Shown: positions 34,296-42,422 of the stretch, in pieces | Position numbering within the stretch: the first letter of the stretch is position 1 | Layout: each line of letters opens with the position of its first letter | DNA from: Cognatilysobacter claricitrinus | GTDB lineage: Bacteria > Pseudomonadota > Gammaproteobacteria > Xanthomonadales > Xanthomonadaceae | Direction of reading: 5' to 3' | NCBI RefSeq assembly: GCF_045866565.1 | Contig: NZ_BAAFZV010000001.1 | Span: forward strand, 62,001 to 126,000 | Length of the DNA: 64,000 nucleotides | Program-made: the position numbers and the translations under genes | Notes under the pieces: model-generated | The model's database searches: none | The model's input: only the letters and a program-made list of their open reading frames with translations | Told to the model about the DNA's origin: nothing

Positions 34296-35243
34296 ATGAC
34301 GGTCTGGGCCATCGGCGATCTCCAGGGCTGCTACGACGCCACGCAGCGCCTGCTCGAACGCATCGCCTTCGATCCGTCGAAGGATCGCCTGTGGTTCTGC
34401 GGCGACCTGGTCAATCGCGGCGGCCAGTCACTGGAGACGTTGCGGCTGGTGCATTCGCTGCGCGAGCAGAGCGTCGTCGTGCTCGGCAATCACGATCTTT
34501 CGCTGCTCGCGATCGGCGAGCGCCGCGAAGAAGAGCAGCGCAAGGTCAATCCGGATCTCCTGAGCATCGTCACCGCGCCGGATCGCGACGAGCTGCTCGC
34601 GTGGTTGCGCAAGCAGAAGCTCATGCACGTCGACCGCGAACTCGGCTGGTCGATGCTGCATGCGGGCATCGCGCCGAAGTGGACGATCTCCATGGCCGAA
34701 CGCCATGCGCGCGAGGTCGAGAAGGTGCTGCACGGCGACCAGTACGGCCGACTGCTCAAGCACATCTACGGCGATGCACCGGCGTGGAATCCGCGGCTTG
34801 CGGGGATCGATCGCTGGCGCGCGATCATCAACATCTTCACCCGCATGCGCTTCTGCAGCCCGCGCGGACGCATCAGCTTCGACGACAAGGGCGCGCCCGG
34901 CACGCAGCCGGTCGGCCTGTACCCGTGGTACGAAGTGCCGGGCCAGGCGCCGCGCGACCTCAAGATCGTCTGCGGCCACTGGTCGGCGCTGAACCTCTTC
35001 ATCGGTCACGGCGTGCACATGATCGACACAGGCGCGGTGTGGGGCGGCAAGCTCAGCGCGCTGCGCCTGGATACCGACGAGCTGCAGCTTGCACAGGTCG
35101 CGGGGCGCGACGTCCCGGCACAACCGCCGAAACCGCGCCCGCAGAACCGCGACGGGCGACGCGACCACCGGGGCGGCCAGCGCGATCGCGGCCAACAGCA
35201 GCAGCGGCCGCCGCGCAACGATCCGAAACCGCAGAACGGCTGA
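34296..35243 (+). CDS. apaH: Symmetrical bis(5'-nucleosyl)-tetraphosphatase ApaH
   Basis: Cleaves Ap4A to ADP; E. coli ApaH also removes Np4 caps from RNA. The 315-residue product is a metallophosphoesterase with AIGDLQGCYD, FCGDLVNRG and LGNHDLSLL near the N-terminus, then a conserved histidine region (CGHWSALNL). E. coli ApaH is about 280 residues. The excess here is a C-terminal tail of about 40 residues, rich in Arg, Gln, Gly, Pro and Asn (positions about 35120-35240), predicted disordered and strongly basic. The ORF runs to a clean stop. Confidence 0.95.
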   Translation: MTVWAIGDLQGCYDATQRLLERIAFDPSKDRLWFCGDLVNRGGQSLETLRLVHSLREQSVVVLGNHDLSLLAIGERREEEQRKVNPDLLSIVTAPDRDELLAWLRKQKLMHVDRELGWSMLHAGIAPKWTISMAERHAREVEKVLHGDQYGRLLKHIYGDAPAWNPRLAGIDRWRAIINIFTRMRFCSPRGRISFDDKGAPGTQPVGLYPWYEVPGQAPRDLKIVCGHWSALNLFIGHGVHMIDTGAVWGGKLSALRLDTDELQLAQVAGRDVPAQPPKPRPQNRDGRRDHRGGQRDRGQQQQRPPRNDPKPQNG

Positions 35244-35306
35244 CGCATTTCGCCGAATCAACGGGCCGACGGCGCGCGTCCGATGTCGCCGCCACTGCGC
35301 GGGCGA

Positions 35307-35801
35307 TCAGCGGCGCTCGAGATCCACGAAGTCGAACGCGAAGGCGTGCTGCGCATCCGCGGCATGGTGCTCGCGCGCCACCTCGCACCACTGACTCGCA
35401 TCGAACGCCGGAAAATGGGCGTCCGCGCGCGGCACCGCGGTGTCGACGAGCGTGAGGTGCAGTGTCGTGGCGATCGGCAGCGTCGCCTCGAAAACGCCGC
35501 GACCGCCGATCACCGCGAGTTCCGCAGCGCCATCGGCCTCTGCGAGCGCTATCGCCTCGTCGACGCTCGCCACGGCGTCCATGCCCTCGAATGGCACGCG
35601 ACCACTGCGTGTGAGCACCAGGTTGCGTCGCCTCGGCAATGCGCGGCCAAGTGATTCGGCGGTCAACCGCCCCATCAGGATCGGCTTGCCCAACGTCAGC
35701 GCCTTGAAGTGCTTGAGATCGTCGGGCAGGTGCCACGGAAGGCGGTTGTCGACACCGATCGCGCGTTCGCGATCGAACGCGACCACGAGCGAAATGCGCA
35801 T
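35307..35801 (-). CDS. folA: Dihydrofolate reductase
   Basis: Reduces dihydrofolate to tetrahydrofolate with NADPH, partnering thymidylate synthase. The 164-residue product has VVAFDRERAIGVDNRLPWHLPDDLKHFK (folate site and catalytic acid, residues 6-33), PILMGRLTAESLGRALPRRRN and an NADPH glycine motif. That motif reads VIGGRGVF, where E. coli has VIGGGRVY: the adjacent GG is kept but the third glycine is replaced by Arg. Its start overlaps the thyA stop by one base (TGATG), so the two are translationally coupled. Confidence 0.93.
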   Translation of the reverse strand: MRISLVVAFDRERAIGVDNRLPWHLPDDLKHFKALTLGKPILMGRLTAESLGRALPRRRNLVLTRSGRVPFEGMDAVASVDEAIALAEADGAAELAVIGGRGVFEATLPIATTLHLTLVDTAVPRADAHFPAFDASQWCEVAREHHAADAQHAFAFDFVDLERR

Positions 35802-36595
35802 CAGACCGCCACCGGCGCCTTGATCGCCGGATGCGGGTCGTAGCCTTCGATCGCGATGTCATCGAACGTGAAATCGAACAGGTCGGTGACGTCCGGATTG
35901 AGCACGAGCTTCGGCAACGCGCGCGGTGTGCGCGTCAGCTGTTCGCGCGCCTGATCGACATGGTTCGAATACAGGTGCGCATCGCCGAGCGTGTGCACGA
36001 AGTCGCCGACGCCGAGCCCGCACACCTGCGCGACCATGTGCGTGAGCAGCGCATAGCTCGCGATGTTGAACGGGATACCGAGGAAGATATCACCGCTGCG
36101 CTGGTAGAGCTGGCAGCTGAGTTTTCCGTCGGCCACGTAGAACTGGAACATGGTGTGGCACGGCATCAGCGCCATCTTCGGCAGGTCGGCGACATTCCAG
36201 GCGCTCACGATCAAACGTCGCGAATCGGGATTGCGCTTGATCTCGTCGACGACCCATTTGATCTGGTCGATCTCGCGGCCGTCGCTGCCGGTCCAGCGTC
36301 GCCACTGCTTGCCGTAGACGGGGCCGAGCTCGCCGTCGGCGTCGGCCCATTCGTCCCAGATGCTGACCTTGTTGTCGCGCAGGTAGGCGACGTTGGTGTC
36401 GCCCTTCAGGAACCACAGCAGCTCGTGGAGGATCGAACGAAGGTGCAGCTTCTTCGTCGTGACGAGCGGAAACCCCTGCGCAAGATCGAAGCGCATCTGC
36501 CAGCCGAACACGCTGCGCGTGCCGGTGCCGGTGCGATCGGCCTTGACCGTGCCGTGGTCGAGCACGTGCTGCAGCAGGTCGAGGTAGGCGCGCAT
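35801..36595 (-). CDS. thyA: Thymidylate synthase ThyA
   Basis: Converts dUMP to dTMP with methylene-tetrahydrofolate as donor. The 264-residue product matches E. coli ThyA in length. It carries DRTGTGTRSVFG, the catalytic cysteine motif MALMPCHTMFQFYV, QRSGDIFLGIPFNIASYALL and the DAHLYSNHVDQ loop. Located between lgt (4 bases upstream) and folA, an arrangement shared with E. coli-type lgt-thyA loci. Confidence 0.97.
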   Translation of the reverse strand: MRAYLDLLQHVLDHGTVKADRTGTGTRSVFGWQMRFDLAQGFPLVTTKKLHLRSILHELLWFLKGDTNVAYLRDNKVSIWDEWADADGELGPVYGKQWRRWTGSDGREIDQIKWVVDEIKRNPDSRRLIVSAWNVADLPKMALMPCHTMFQFYVADGKLSCQLYQRSGDIFLGIPFNIASYALLTHMVAQVCGLGVGDFVHTLGDAHLYSNHVDQAREQLTRTPRALPKLVLNPDVTDLFDFTFDDIAIEGYDPHPAIKAPVAV

Positions 36596-36599
36596 GCGA

Positions 36600-37481
36600 T
36601 CAGTCCGGCGTCGATGCGAGCTGCGGCTGCACCGTGGGCGCGCTGCGCGAGCGCCACAGGCAATACAGGCCGAATGCGAACACCGGCAGCTCCAGAACCT
36701 GCCCCATCGTCAGCCAGCCGAACGCGAGGTAGCCGAGTTGCGCATCGGGCATGCGCACGAATTCGACGAGGAACCGGAACGTGGCGTAGAGCACCGCGAA
36801 CAGTCCCGACACCGCCCAGCGCGGACGCGGCCGGCTCGAGAACCACCACAGTACCGACGCCATGACGACGCCTTCGAGCACCGCCTGGTACAGCTGCGAC
36901 GGATGGCGCGCGAACGCGTCGAGCGCGCCCTTGGCGTGCAGCTCGCGCAATTGCTGCATCGTCATGGATGCGTAGGGCTGGTCGAGGCTGCGCGGAAAGA
37001 TCACGCCCCAGCCGCCGCCGGTGAACTTGCCCCACAGCTCGCCGCCGATCCAGTTGCCGATGCGGCCGAAGCCGAGGCCCAGCGGTACCAGCGGCGCGAC
37101 GAAATCCATGGCATCGATGAAATGCATGCGGCGTCGATGGCACCACAGGCCCACGCCGGCCATGACGCCGAGCAGGCCGCCGTGGAAGCTCATGCCGCCT
37201 TCCCAGATGCGCAGCAGCATCAGCGGATTCCTGAGGAAGTCGCCGAACGCGTAGAACAGGATGTAGCCGATGCGCCCGCCGAGCACGACACCGAGCATCC
37301 CGTAGAACAGCAGGTCACCGAAGGCCTGCTCGTCGACGCCGGGCAGCCGGCCCGCGCGGATGCGCCGACGGCCGAGCATCCAGGCGGCGATGAACGCGAG
37401 CATGTACATCACCCCGTACCAGTGCACCTGCACCGGACCGAGGTGGAGGGCGATCGGGTCGATGTCGTGCAGATACGTCAT
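36600..37481 (-). CDS. lgt: Prolipoprotein diacylglyceryl transferase Lgt
   Basis: Transfers diacylglycerol from phosphatidylglycerol to the lipobox cysteine, the first step of lipoprotein maturation, in the inner membrane. The 293-residue product has about seven membrane helices, the GVMYMLAFIAAW opening, GGRIGYILFY, GGMSFHGGLLG with the catalytic His, and the signature GRIGNWIGGELWG. Four bases separate it from thyA. Lipoproteins it would serve in this window include PilP, LemA and a 67-residue protein. Confidence 0.96.
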   Translation of the reverse strand: MTYLHDIDPIALHLGPVQVHWYGVMYMLAFIAAWMLGRRRIRAGRLPGVDEQAFGDLLFYGMLGVVLGGRIGYILFYAFGDFLRNPLMLLRIWEGGMSFHGGLLGVMAGVGLWCHRRRMHFIDAMDFVAPLVPLGLGFGRIGNWIGGELWGKFTGGGWGVIFPRSLDQPYASMTMQQLRELHAKGALDAFARHPSQLYQAVLEGVVMASVLWWFSSRPRPRWAVSGLFAVLYATFRFLVEFVRMPDAQLGYLAFGWLTMGQVLELPVFAFGLYCLWRSRSAPTVQPQLASTPD

Positions 37482-37565
37482 CAGGTCGGGCCGATGGCGG
37501 AGAAGGCCGCCATTGTCGCCGCTCGGCAGGCTGTCGTCATAGGCCGCAAGGCCCGGCGCCGCGAT

Positions 37566-38054
37566 TCAGAGCAGATGCGGGCGATCGGGCAGCTCGTTGG
37601 TGTCGACGTAGCCGGCCGGGCGCGCGAAATGCCGTTCGAGCAGCGCCGAAATCGCCTCGATCGCACGCATCACCCCGCCTTCGGTGTCGCCCGCGCGCAT
37701 CGCGGTTTCCAGCCCGGTGCAGATCGCGGCCCATTCGTCGTCGGACACGCGGCCGTTGAAGCCGCGGTCGGCGACGATCTCGATCGCGCGGTCGGCCAGC
37801 AGCATGTAGACCAGCACGCCGTTGTTGGCGTCGGTGTCCCACGCGCGCAGGCGGGTGAACACGTCGATGGCGCGGTCGCGCGGGCCGTGGTCGACCAGCG
37901 CCAGGCGCAGGGGCAACGCGGCTTCGACCGCGAAGCAGATCTCGCCCGTATGGCGCGCCTCGCTCGCGGCGATCGCACCGGCGATGCGCTCAAGCGCATC
38001 GGGTGGAAACGCACGGGCCGAGGACGGCGCGAACAGATGGCGAAGCGCGCGCAT
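37566..38054 (-). CDS. TPM-domain protein, soluble/peripheral paralogue
   Basis: A 162-residue protein of the TPM (TLP18.3/Psb32/MOLO-1) fold. It shows the family pattern of a conserved acidic helix-strand region (AWDTDANNGVLVYMLLADRAIEIVADRGF) and a terminal segment with GDTEGGVMRAIEAI. No signal peptide. The ATG at 38054 is chosen because GGAG lies six bases upstream; a GTG one codon earlier is possible. It overlaps the preceding TPM gene by one base. Biochemical role is unknown; such pairs commonly accompany lemA. Confidence 0.85.
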   Translation of the reverse strand: MRALRHLFAPSSARAFPPDALERIAGAIAASEARHTGEICFAVEAALPLRLALVDHGPRDRAIDVFTRLRAWDTDANNGVLVYMLLADRAIEIVADRGFNGRVSDDEWAAICTGLETAMRAGDTEGGVMRAIEAISALLERHFARPAGYVDTNELPDRPHLL

Positions 38055-38956
38055 CACCAGCTCCCCGAGGCGCCGCCGCCTCCGCTCATGCCGCCACCGC
38101 CGCCCCAGCCGCCACCGCCGCCGAAGCCGCCCCCACCGAATCCTCCGCCGCCAAAACCGCCGCCGCCCCAGCCGCCAAAGCCTGCGTCACGCGCATAACG
38201 CACGCGACGCCCGCCAGCGAGGGCGAGCAGGAAGCCGAGCAGGCCGCCGATCGCGCCGATCCAGACGACCTGCGACAGCATCCATGCCAGCGCGCCCGCC
38301 ACGCCACCGCCGATCACGCCGCGAACGCCGGCTGGCGCACCGCCGAACAGGCCGCGCACGAACTGCGCGACGAAGAACGCGGCGATCAGCCCGAGCATGG
38401 GGTTGCCGTGTTTCGCCACTCGCGAACCCGTCGCGTCCTGCGACGCCATCGGCGGCGGCAGCGCTTCGCCGTCGATGATCTGCGTAAGGGTCTTCGTCGC
38501 TTCGACCAGGCCGCCCGCGTAGTCGTCCTGCTTGAAGTGCGGCGCCATGTATTCGTTGATGACGCGGCTGGCGATCGCATCGGGAATCGCGCCTTCGAGC
38601 CCGTAACCGACCTCGATGCGCGCGCGGTGGTCGTCCTTGGCGACGATCACCAGCACGCCGTCGTCGGTCTTCTGCCGGCCGAGCTTGTACTGGTCGAACG
38701 CGCGCGTCGCGTACTGCGAGATGTCCTCGGGCTGCGTCGTCGGCACCATGAGGATCTGCAGCTGCGCGCCCTTGCGCTTCTGCAGGTCGAGCGCCTGCTG
38801 TTCGAGCTTCTGGCGCGTGGTGACGTCGATCGTGCCGGTGGTGTCGACCACCGGCGACGTCAGCGGCGGGATCGGCGCCAGCTGCTGCGCGAACGCGACG
38901 AACGTCGTCGCGACCAGTGCGGTCGCGACGACAAAACCGACAAGGCGGGCGCGCAT
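38054..38956 (-). CDS. Exported TPM-domain membrane protein (YgcG-like)
   Basis: A 300-residue protein with a signal peptide (cleavage near AFAQQ), a periplasmic TPM domain (VVDTTGTIDVTTRQKLEQQ..., KTDDGVLVIVAKDDHRARIEVGYGLEGAIPD), two to three membrane helices (about 185-265) and a C-terminal Gly/Phe/Ser/Trp-rich tail of about 35 residues with repeated GFGGGG. The tail ends GASGSW, as in many YgcG-like proteins. Family members are tied to photosystem repair or membrane-protein quality control in other organisms; the bacterial role is unclear. Follows lemA by 10 bases. Confidence 0.9.
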   Translation of the reverse strand: MRARLVGFVVATALVATTFVAFAQQLAPIPPLTSPVVDTTGTIDVTTRQKLEQQALDLQKRKGAQLQILMVPTTQPEDISQYATRAFDQYKLGRQKTDDGVLVIVAKDDHRARIEVGYGLEGAIPDAIASRVINEYMAPHFKQDDYAGGLVEATKTLTQIIDGEALPPPMASQDATGSRVAKHGNPMLGLIAAFFVAQFVRGLFGGAPAGVRGVIGGGVAGALAWMLSQVVWIGAIGGLLGFLLALAGGRRVRYARDAGFGGWGGGGFGGGGFGGGGFGGGGGWGGGGGMSGGGGASGSW

Positions 38957-38966
38957 CGGCGTTCGA

Positions 38967-39674
38967 TCAGCCCTGCGTCTGCGGCGTCGTTGCCGGCGCG
39001 GTCGACGGCGGCGGCGTGGTCGCAGGCGGCAGCGCCTGCGGCGCCGGTGCGGCGGGTGCCGGCGTAGCGGGCGCGGTGTTCACCGGCGGCGGCGCACTGA
39101 AATCGACGGTCGGCGCGGTGGAGATCTGGGCCTCGTTCTCGACCGTGAAGTTCGGCTTCGGCTTGTAGCCGAACATCTTCGCGGTGATGTTGGTCGGGAA
39201 CTGGCGGATGTAGGTGTTGTAGTCCTGCACCGTCTGGATGTAGCGCTGGCGCTCGACGGTGATCCGGTTTTCGGTGCCTTCCAGCTGCGCCTGCAGTTGC
39301 AGGAAGTTCTGGTCGGCCTTGAGCTGCGGGTAGTTCTCGGTGACCACCAGCAGCCGCCCGATCGCGCTCTGCAGCTGCGCCTGCGCGGCCTGGAACTGCG
39401 CGAGCGAGTTGGGGTCATTCGCGTTGACGTTGATGCTGCCCACGCGCGAACGCGCCTCGGTCACTTCCGTCAGGACGCGCTCTTCATGGCTCGCGTAGCC
39501 CTTCACCGTGGCGACCAGGTTCGGCACCAGGTCGGCGCGGCGCTTGTAGACGTTCAGCACCTGCGACCAGGCGGCGTTCACCGCCTCGTCCTTCTGCTGG
39601 ATGGTGTTGTAGCCGCACCCGCTCAGCAGCGTGGCGAGCGTGAGCATCAGCAGGACAGTAAGCAGCTTGCGCAT
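38967..39674 (-). CDS. lemA: LemA family lipoprotein
   Basis: A 235-residue LemA protein with a lipoprotein signal (LLSGC, Cys near residue 20) in place of the usual N-terminal anchor helix. The family core follows: NTIQQKDEAVNAAWSQVLNVYKRRADLVPNLVATVKGY, then AIGRLLVVTENYPQLKADQNFLQLQ and the FPTNITAKMFGY segment. The last 60 residues are a Pro/Ala/Thr-rich disordered tail. The ATG at 39674 has GAGG upstream. Operon lemA-TPM-TPM. Function is not established beyond a link to membrane protein/stress handling. Confidence 0.93.
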   Translation of the reverse strand: MRKLLTVLLMLTLATLLSGCGYNTIQQKDEAVNAAWSQVLNVYKRRADLVPNLVATVKGYASHEERVLTEVTEARSRVGSINVNANDPNSLAQFQAAQAQLQSAIGRLLVVTENYPQLKADQNFLQLQAQLEGTENRITVERQRYIQTVQDYNTYIRQFPTNITAKMFGYKPKPNFTVENEAQISTAPTVDFSAPPPVNTAPATPAPAAPAPQALPPATTPPPSTAPATTPQTQG

Positions 39675-39757
39675 TTCGGGCCTCGGTCGTCGGTCGGCGT
39701 CGCCGGCGGGACACCCTACCGGCAGCGGCAATAAATACGACGTGACGGCCGCCAGCG

Positions 39758-40489
39758 CTAGGGCTGGAGCTGCCCGCGCATCGCGCGCCGACGCATGGCG
39801 AGGTTGAGGCTCTCGACCAGCGCCGAGAACGCCATCGACCCGTAGATGTAGCCCTTCGGGATGTGCAGCCCGAAGCCTTCGACGATCAGGTACGCGCCGA
39901 CCAGCACGATGAAGGCGAGCGCGAGCATCTTGATCGACGGGTTGGCGTCGATGAAACGCCCGAACGGGCGCGACGCCAGCAGCATCACCGCCACGGCGAG
40001 CAGGATCGCCGCCACCATCACGATGCGCTGGCTGGCCATGCCGACCGCCGCGATCACCGAGTCCAGCGAGAACACGATGTCGATGACGGCGATCTGCGCG
40101 ATCACCAGACCGAACGAGGCGGCGGGCTTGCTGTGGACGTCGGCTTCCTCGCCTTCGCCGACGATCAGGTCGCGGATCTCTCCGGTGCCCTTCACCAGCA
40201 GGAAGATGCCGCCGACGATCAGCACGAGGTCGCGGATGGAAATGCCGCGGCCGAACAGCTCGAACAGCGGGTCGGTGAGGCCCGCCAGCCACGCCAGCGT
40301 CAGCAGCAACGCGATGCGGGTGAGGCAGGCCACCGCGATGCCGAAGCGCCGCGCGCGGTCACGCGCGACGGGCGGCAGTCGGCTTACCGCGATGGAAATA
40401 AAGACGAGATTGTCGATGCCCAGCACGATCTCGATGGCGCTGAGCGTGACCAGCGTGATCCAGGTCTGGGGGTCGAGCAGCATCTCCAT
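39758..40489 (-). CDS. TerC family integral membrane protein
   Basis: A 243-residue protein with about seven membrane helices. Two family acidic motifs within helices, EIVLGIDNLVFISI and DIVFSLDSVIAAVG, carry the conserved Glu/Asp residues implicated in metal (often Mn2+) transport by TerC/Alx proteins. It matches the shorter YgjT/YoaE-like group that lacks CBS domains. Divalent-metal export is the best guess from family knowledge; tellurium resistance should not be assumed. Precedes lemA on the same strand with an 83-base gap. No yybP-ykoY riboswitch is visible in the 33 bases upstream. Confidence 0.88.
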   Translation of the reverse strand: MEMLLDPQTWITLVTLSAIEIVLGIDNLVFISIAVSRLPPVARDRARRFGIAVACLTRIALLLTLAWLAGLTDPLFELFGRGISIRDLVLIVGGIFLLVKGTGEIRDLIVGEGEEADVHSKPAASFGLVIAQIAVIDIVFSLDSVIAAVGMASQRIVMVAAILLAVAVMLLASRPFGRFIDANPSIKMLALAFIVLVGAYLIVEGFGLHIPKGYIYGSMAFSALVESLNLAMRRRAMRGQLQP

Positions 40490-40522
40490 CGCGGTCGGGT
40501 CCGTCGTCGTGGGCCGCGCAGT

Positions 40523-40915
40523 TTACGCGGCGTGTGCGGACAGGCGCGGCAGCAGGATCGCGCCCCAGGTCACCAGCACGTTGAGCATCATCACGAACAC
40601 CGCGGCCGAGCCCATGTCCTTGGCGCGGCCGGCGAGCTCGTGGTGCTCCGCGCCGTAGCGCTCGATCACCGCCTCGATCGCGGAATTCAGCAGCTCCACG
40701 CCCATCACCGCCAGCATGGAGCCGATCAGCAGCGCGCGCTCGACGCCGGTCTGCCCCAGCCAGCAGGCCGCCGGTGCGAGCACGGCGAACAGCCAGACTT
40801 CGAGGCGGAAGGAGGATTCGTGGATCCACGCCGCGCGCAGGCCCTGCATGGACCAGCGGGTGGCCTGGAGGATGCGCAGCGGGTGCCGCGGAAGGTGTCC
40901 GACGGTGTCGGCCAT
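40523..40915 (-). CDS. dgkA: Diacylglycerol kinase DgkA
   Basis: Small trimeric membrane kinase that recycles diacylglycerol from glucan and LPS modification into phosphatidate. The 130-residue product has three membrane helices and the family catalytic segment ELLNSAIEAVIERYGAEHHELAGRAKDMGSAAV (Glu and Asn ligands). Also conserved is the N-terminal amphipathic part with ATRWSMQGLRAAWIHESSFRLE. Length fits the proteobacterial enzyme (about 120). Confidence 0.96.
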   Translation of the reverse strand: MADTVGHLPRHPLRILQATRWSMQGLRAAWIHESSFRLEVWLFAVLAPAACWLGQTGVERALLIGSMLAVMGVELLNSAIEAVIERYGAEHHELAGRAKDMGSAAVFVMMLNVLVTWGAILLPRLSAHAA

Positions 40916-41044
40916 GGCGATGCTCTCTGTCGACGGCCGGCCCGGGGCACCGCCCGCCCAAGCGGCTTGCGACGGCGCGAATCCCCGGTCCGCGCCCGGG
41001 CCGATTGTGGCACGCGGCCGCGGGCGTGGCCCGGGCGTTGGCGG

Positions 41045-42064
41045 TCAGTCTTCGTGAATTGCGACGCCGCGACTGCCATCCGGGCGGATCCAGCCGCGGA
41101 ACATGCTGCCGCTGTTGAACGGCATGGCGATGTTGCCGTCGCGGTCGAGCGCGATCGCGCCGCCGTCGCCACCCATGGCCGGAATGATCTTGTTGATGAC
41201 GTCGTCCGCGGCCTGCTGCAGCGGCACGTTGGTGTACTCGACGCGCGCGCAGATGTCGCGCGCGGCGTTGGCGCGGATGTAGAACTCGCCCCAGCCGGTG
41301 CCGGACACGCCGCAGCGCTCGTCGGCCCAGGTACCGGCACCGATGATCGGCGAGTCGCCGACGCGACCCCAGCGCTTGTTGGTCATGCCGCCGGTGCTCG
41401 TGCCCGCGGCGATGTGACCCGCCTTGTCGAGCGCGACCGCGCCGACCGTGCCGAGATAGCGACGCACGTTGCCGTCGTCGCCTTCGATCACGGCGGCCTT
41501 CTGCGCGGCTTCCTTCTTCCGCGCTTCCTCGAGCTGCTGCTTGCGCATCGGCGTGTCGAACCACGTGTTCGGCACGCGTTCGATGTCCTTCTGCGTGTCG
41601 GCGAACGCCTCGGCGCCCGCGCCCGCGAGCATCACGTGCGGGCTGCGTTCCATCACGGCGCGCGCGAGCTTGATCGGATTGCGCACGGTGGTGACGCCTG
41701 CGACCGCACCGGCGCGTCGCGTATGCCCTTCCATGATCGATGCGTCGAGTTCATGGCCGCCCTTCGCGTTGAACACGGCGCCCTTGCCGGCGTTGAACCG
41801 CGGCGACTCCTCCAGCACCAGGATCGAGGCTTCCACCGCGTCCACGGCTGCACCGCCTTTCTGCAACACCGCATTGCCGGCATCGAGCGCGCGATTGAGT
41901 GTGTCGCGGATCTCCTTCTGGTCGGCCTCGCTCAGCGTTTCCTTCGGCACGAAGCCCGCGCCGCCATGGATGACGAGCGCGGTGCGTGCGGGTGTCGGCG
42001 ACGACGTCTGGGCGTTGGCCGTCATGGCGAGGGCGAGCAGCAACAGCGGTGCATAGCGACGCAT
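41045..42064 (-). CDS. Exported isoaspartyl peptidase/L-asparaginase
   Basis: Plant-type (Ntn-hydrolase) enzyme that releases isoaspartate from peptides and may hydrolyse asparagine. The 339-residue product has a signal peptide (residues 1-18, cleavage after ANA), so it acts in the periplasm or outside. The IHGGAGF start is followed by a flexible segment and the self-cleavage site G205/T206 in GTVGAVALD, with T206 the nucleophile. STGGMTNKRWGRVGDSPIIGAGTWAD follows and holds the substrate-binding residues. E. coli IaaA is cytoplasmic; the leader here is a difference. Confidence 0.93.
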   Translation of the reverse strand: MRRYAPLLLLALAMTANAQTSSPTPARTALVIHGGAGFVPKETLSEADQKEIRDTLNRALDAGNAVLQKGGAAVDAVEASILVLEESPRFNAGKGAVFNAKGGHELDASIMEGHTRRAGAVAGVTTVRNPIKLARAVMERSPHVMLAGAGAEAFADTQKDIERVPNTWFDTPMRKQQLEEARKKEAAQKAAVIEGDDGNVRRYLGTVGAVALDKAGHIAAGTSTGGMTNKRWGRVGDSPIIGAGTWADERCGVSGTGWGEFYIRANAARDICARVEYTNVPLQQAADDVINKIIPAMGGDGGAIALDRDGNIAMPFNSGSMFRGWIRPDGSRGVAIHED

Positions 42065-42422
42065 TGTCGGACTCCGGTCGGATCAGTCGAGCATAACGGC
42101 CGCTCGCGGCCGGTTGCGAGCCTGCATTCCGACATTGCAATGCAACATCAATCTTGACCGAAACATCACGACGCTGAATTCCCCAGCGCGGCAGTGGGGT
42201 TTGCCCCTTCCGGGCGAAATGCCTTGTTTCCAAGCGTTTGTGCGCGATACGCCCGCATGTCCGAAAACGCGAGAACGCAGTTCGCCGGAATGCCCGGACA
42301 CCATCACTTGACATCGTTCAACGCGCGTTCTGATTGTCACGTCCGCGCCGGACTCCTGCCCCTCGGCGCGCCGGTCGACGTCAAACGACGCGGCCATCTC
42401 CCCCACCTCTGATGGAGCAGCA
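42065..42422. other. 358-base intergenic region between isoaspartyl peptidase and subtilase genes
   Basis: The longest stretch without a gene here, holding the upstream regions of two divergent secreted hydrolases. A perfect -35 hexamer TTGACA occurs at 42308-42313, but no good -10 follows at 16-18 bases. AGCAGCA precedes the subtilase ATG and is a poor ribosome-binding site. Base composition is less GC-rich than its neighbours (for example the segment around 42120-42180). I see no convincing small gene or RNA structure. Confidence 0.5.

Noticed and set aside
35801..35803. Possible frameshift or fusion between thyA and folA
   Set aside because: The one-base TGATG overlap is an ordinary coupled junction; both proteins are full length with correct termini.
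40490..40522. Manganese (yybP-ykoY) riboswitch before the TerC-family gene
   Set aside because: Only 33 bases separate it from dgkA, too short for the riboswitch, and no conserved core is visible.
42308..42336. Perfect TTGACA as promoter of the subtilase gene
   Set aside because: No acceptable -10 element lies 16-18 bases downstream (TGATTG or GATTGT at best), so it is noted only in the intergenic entry.
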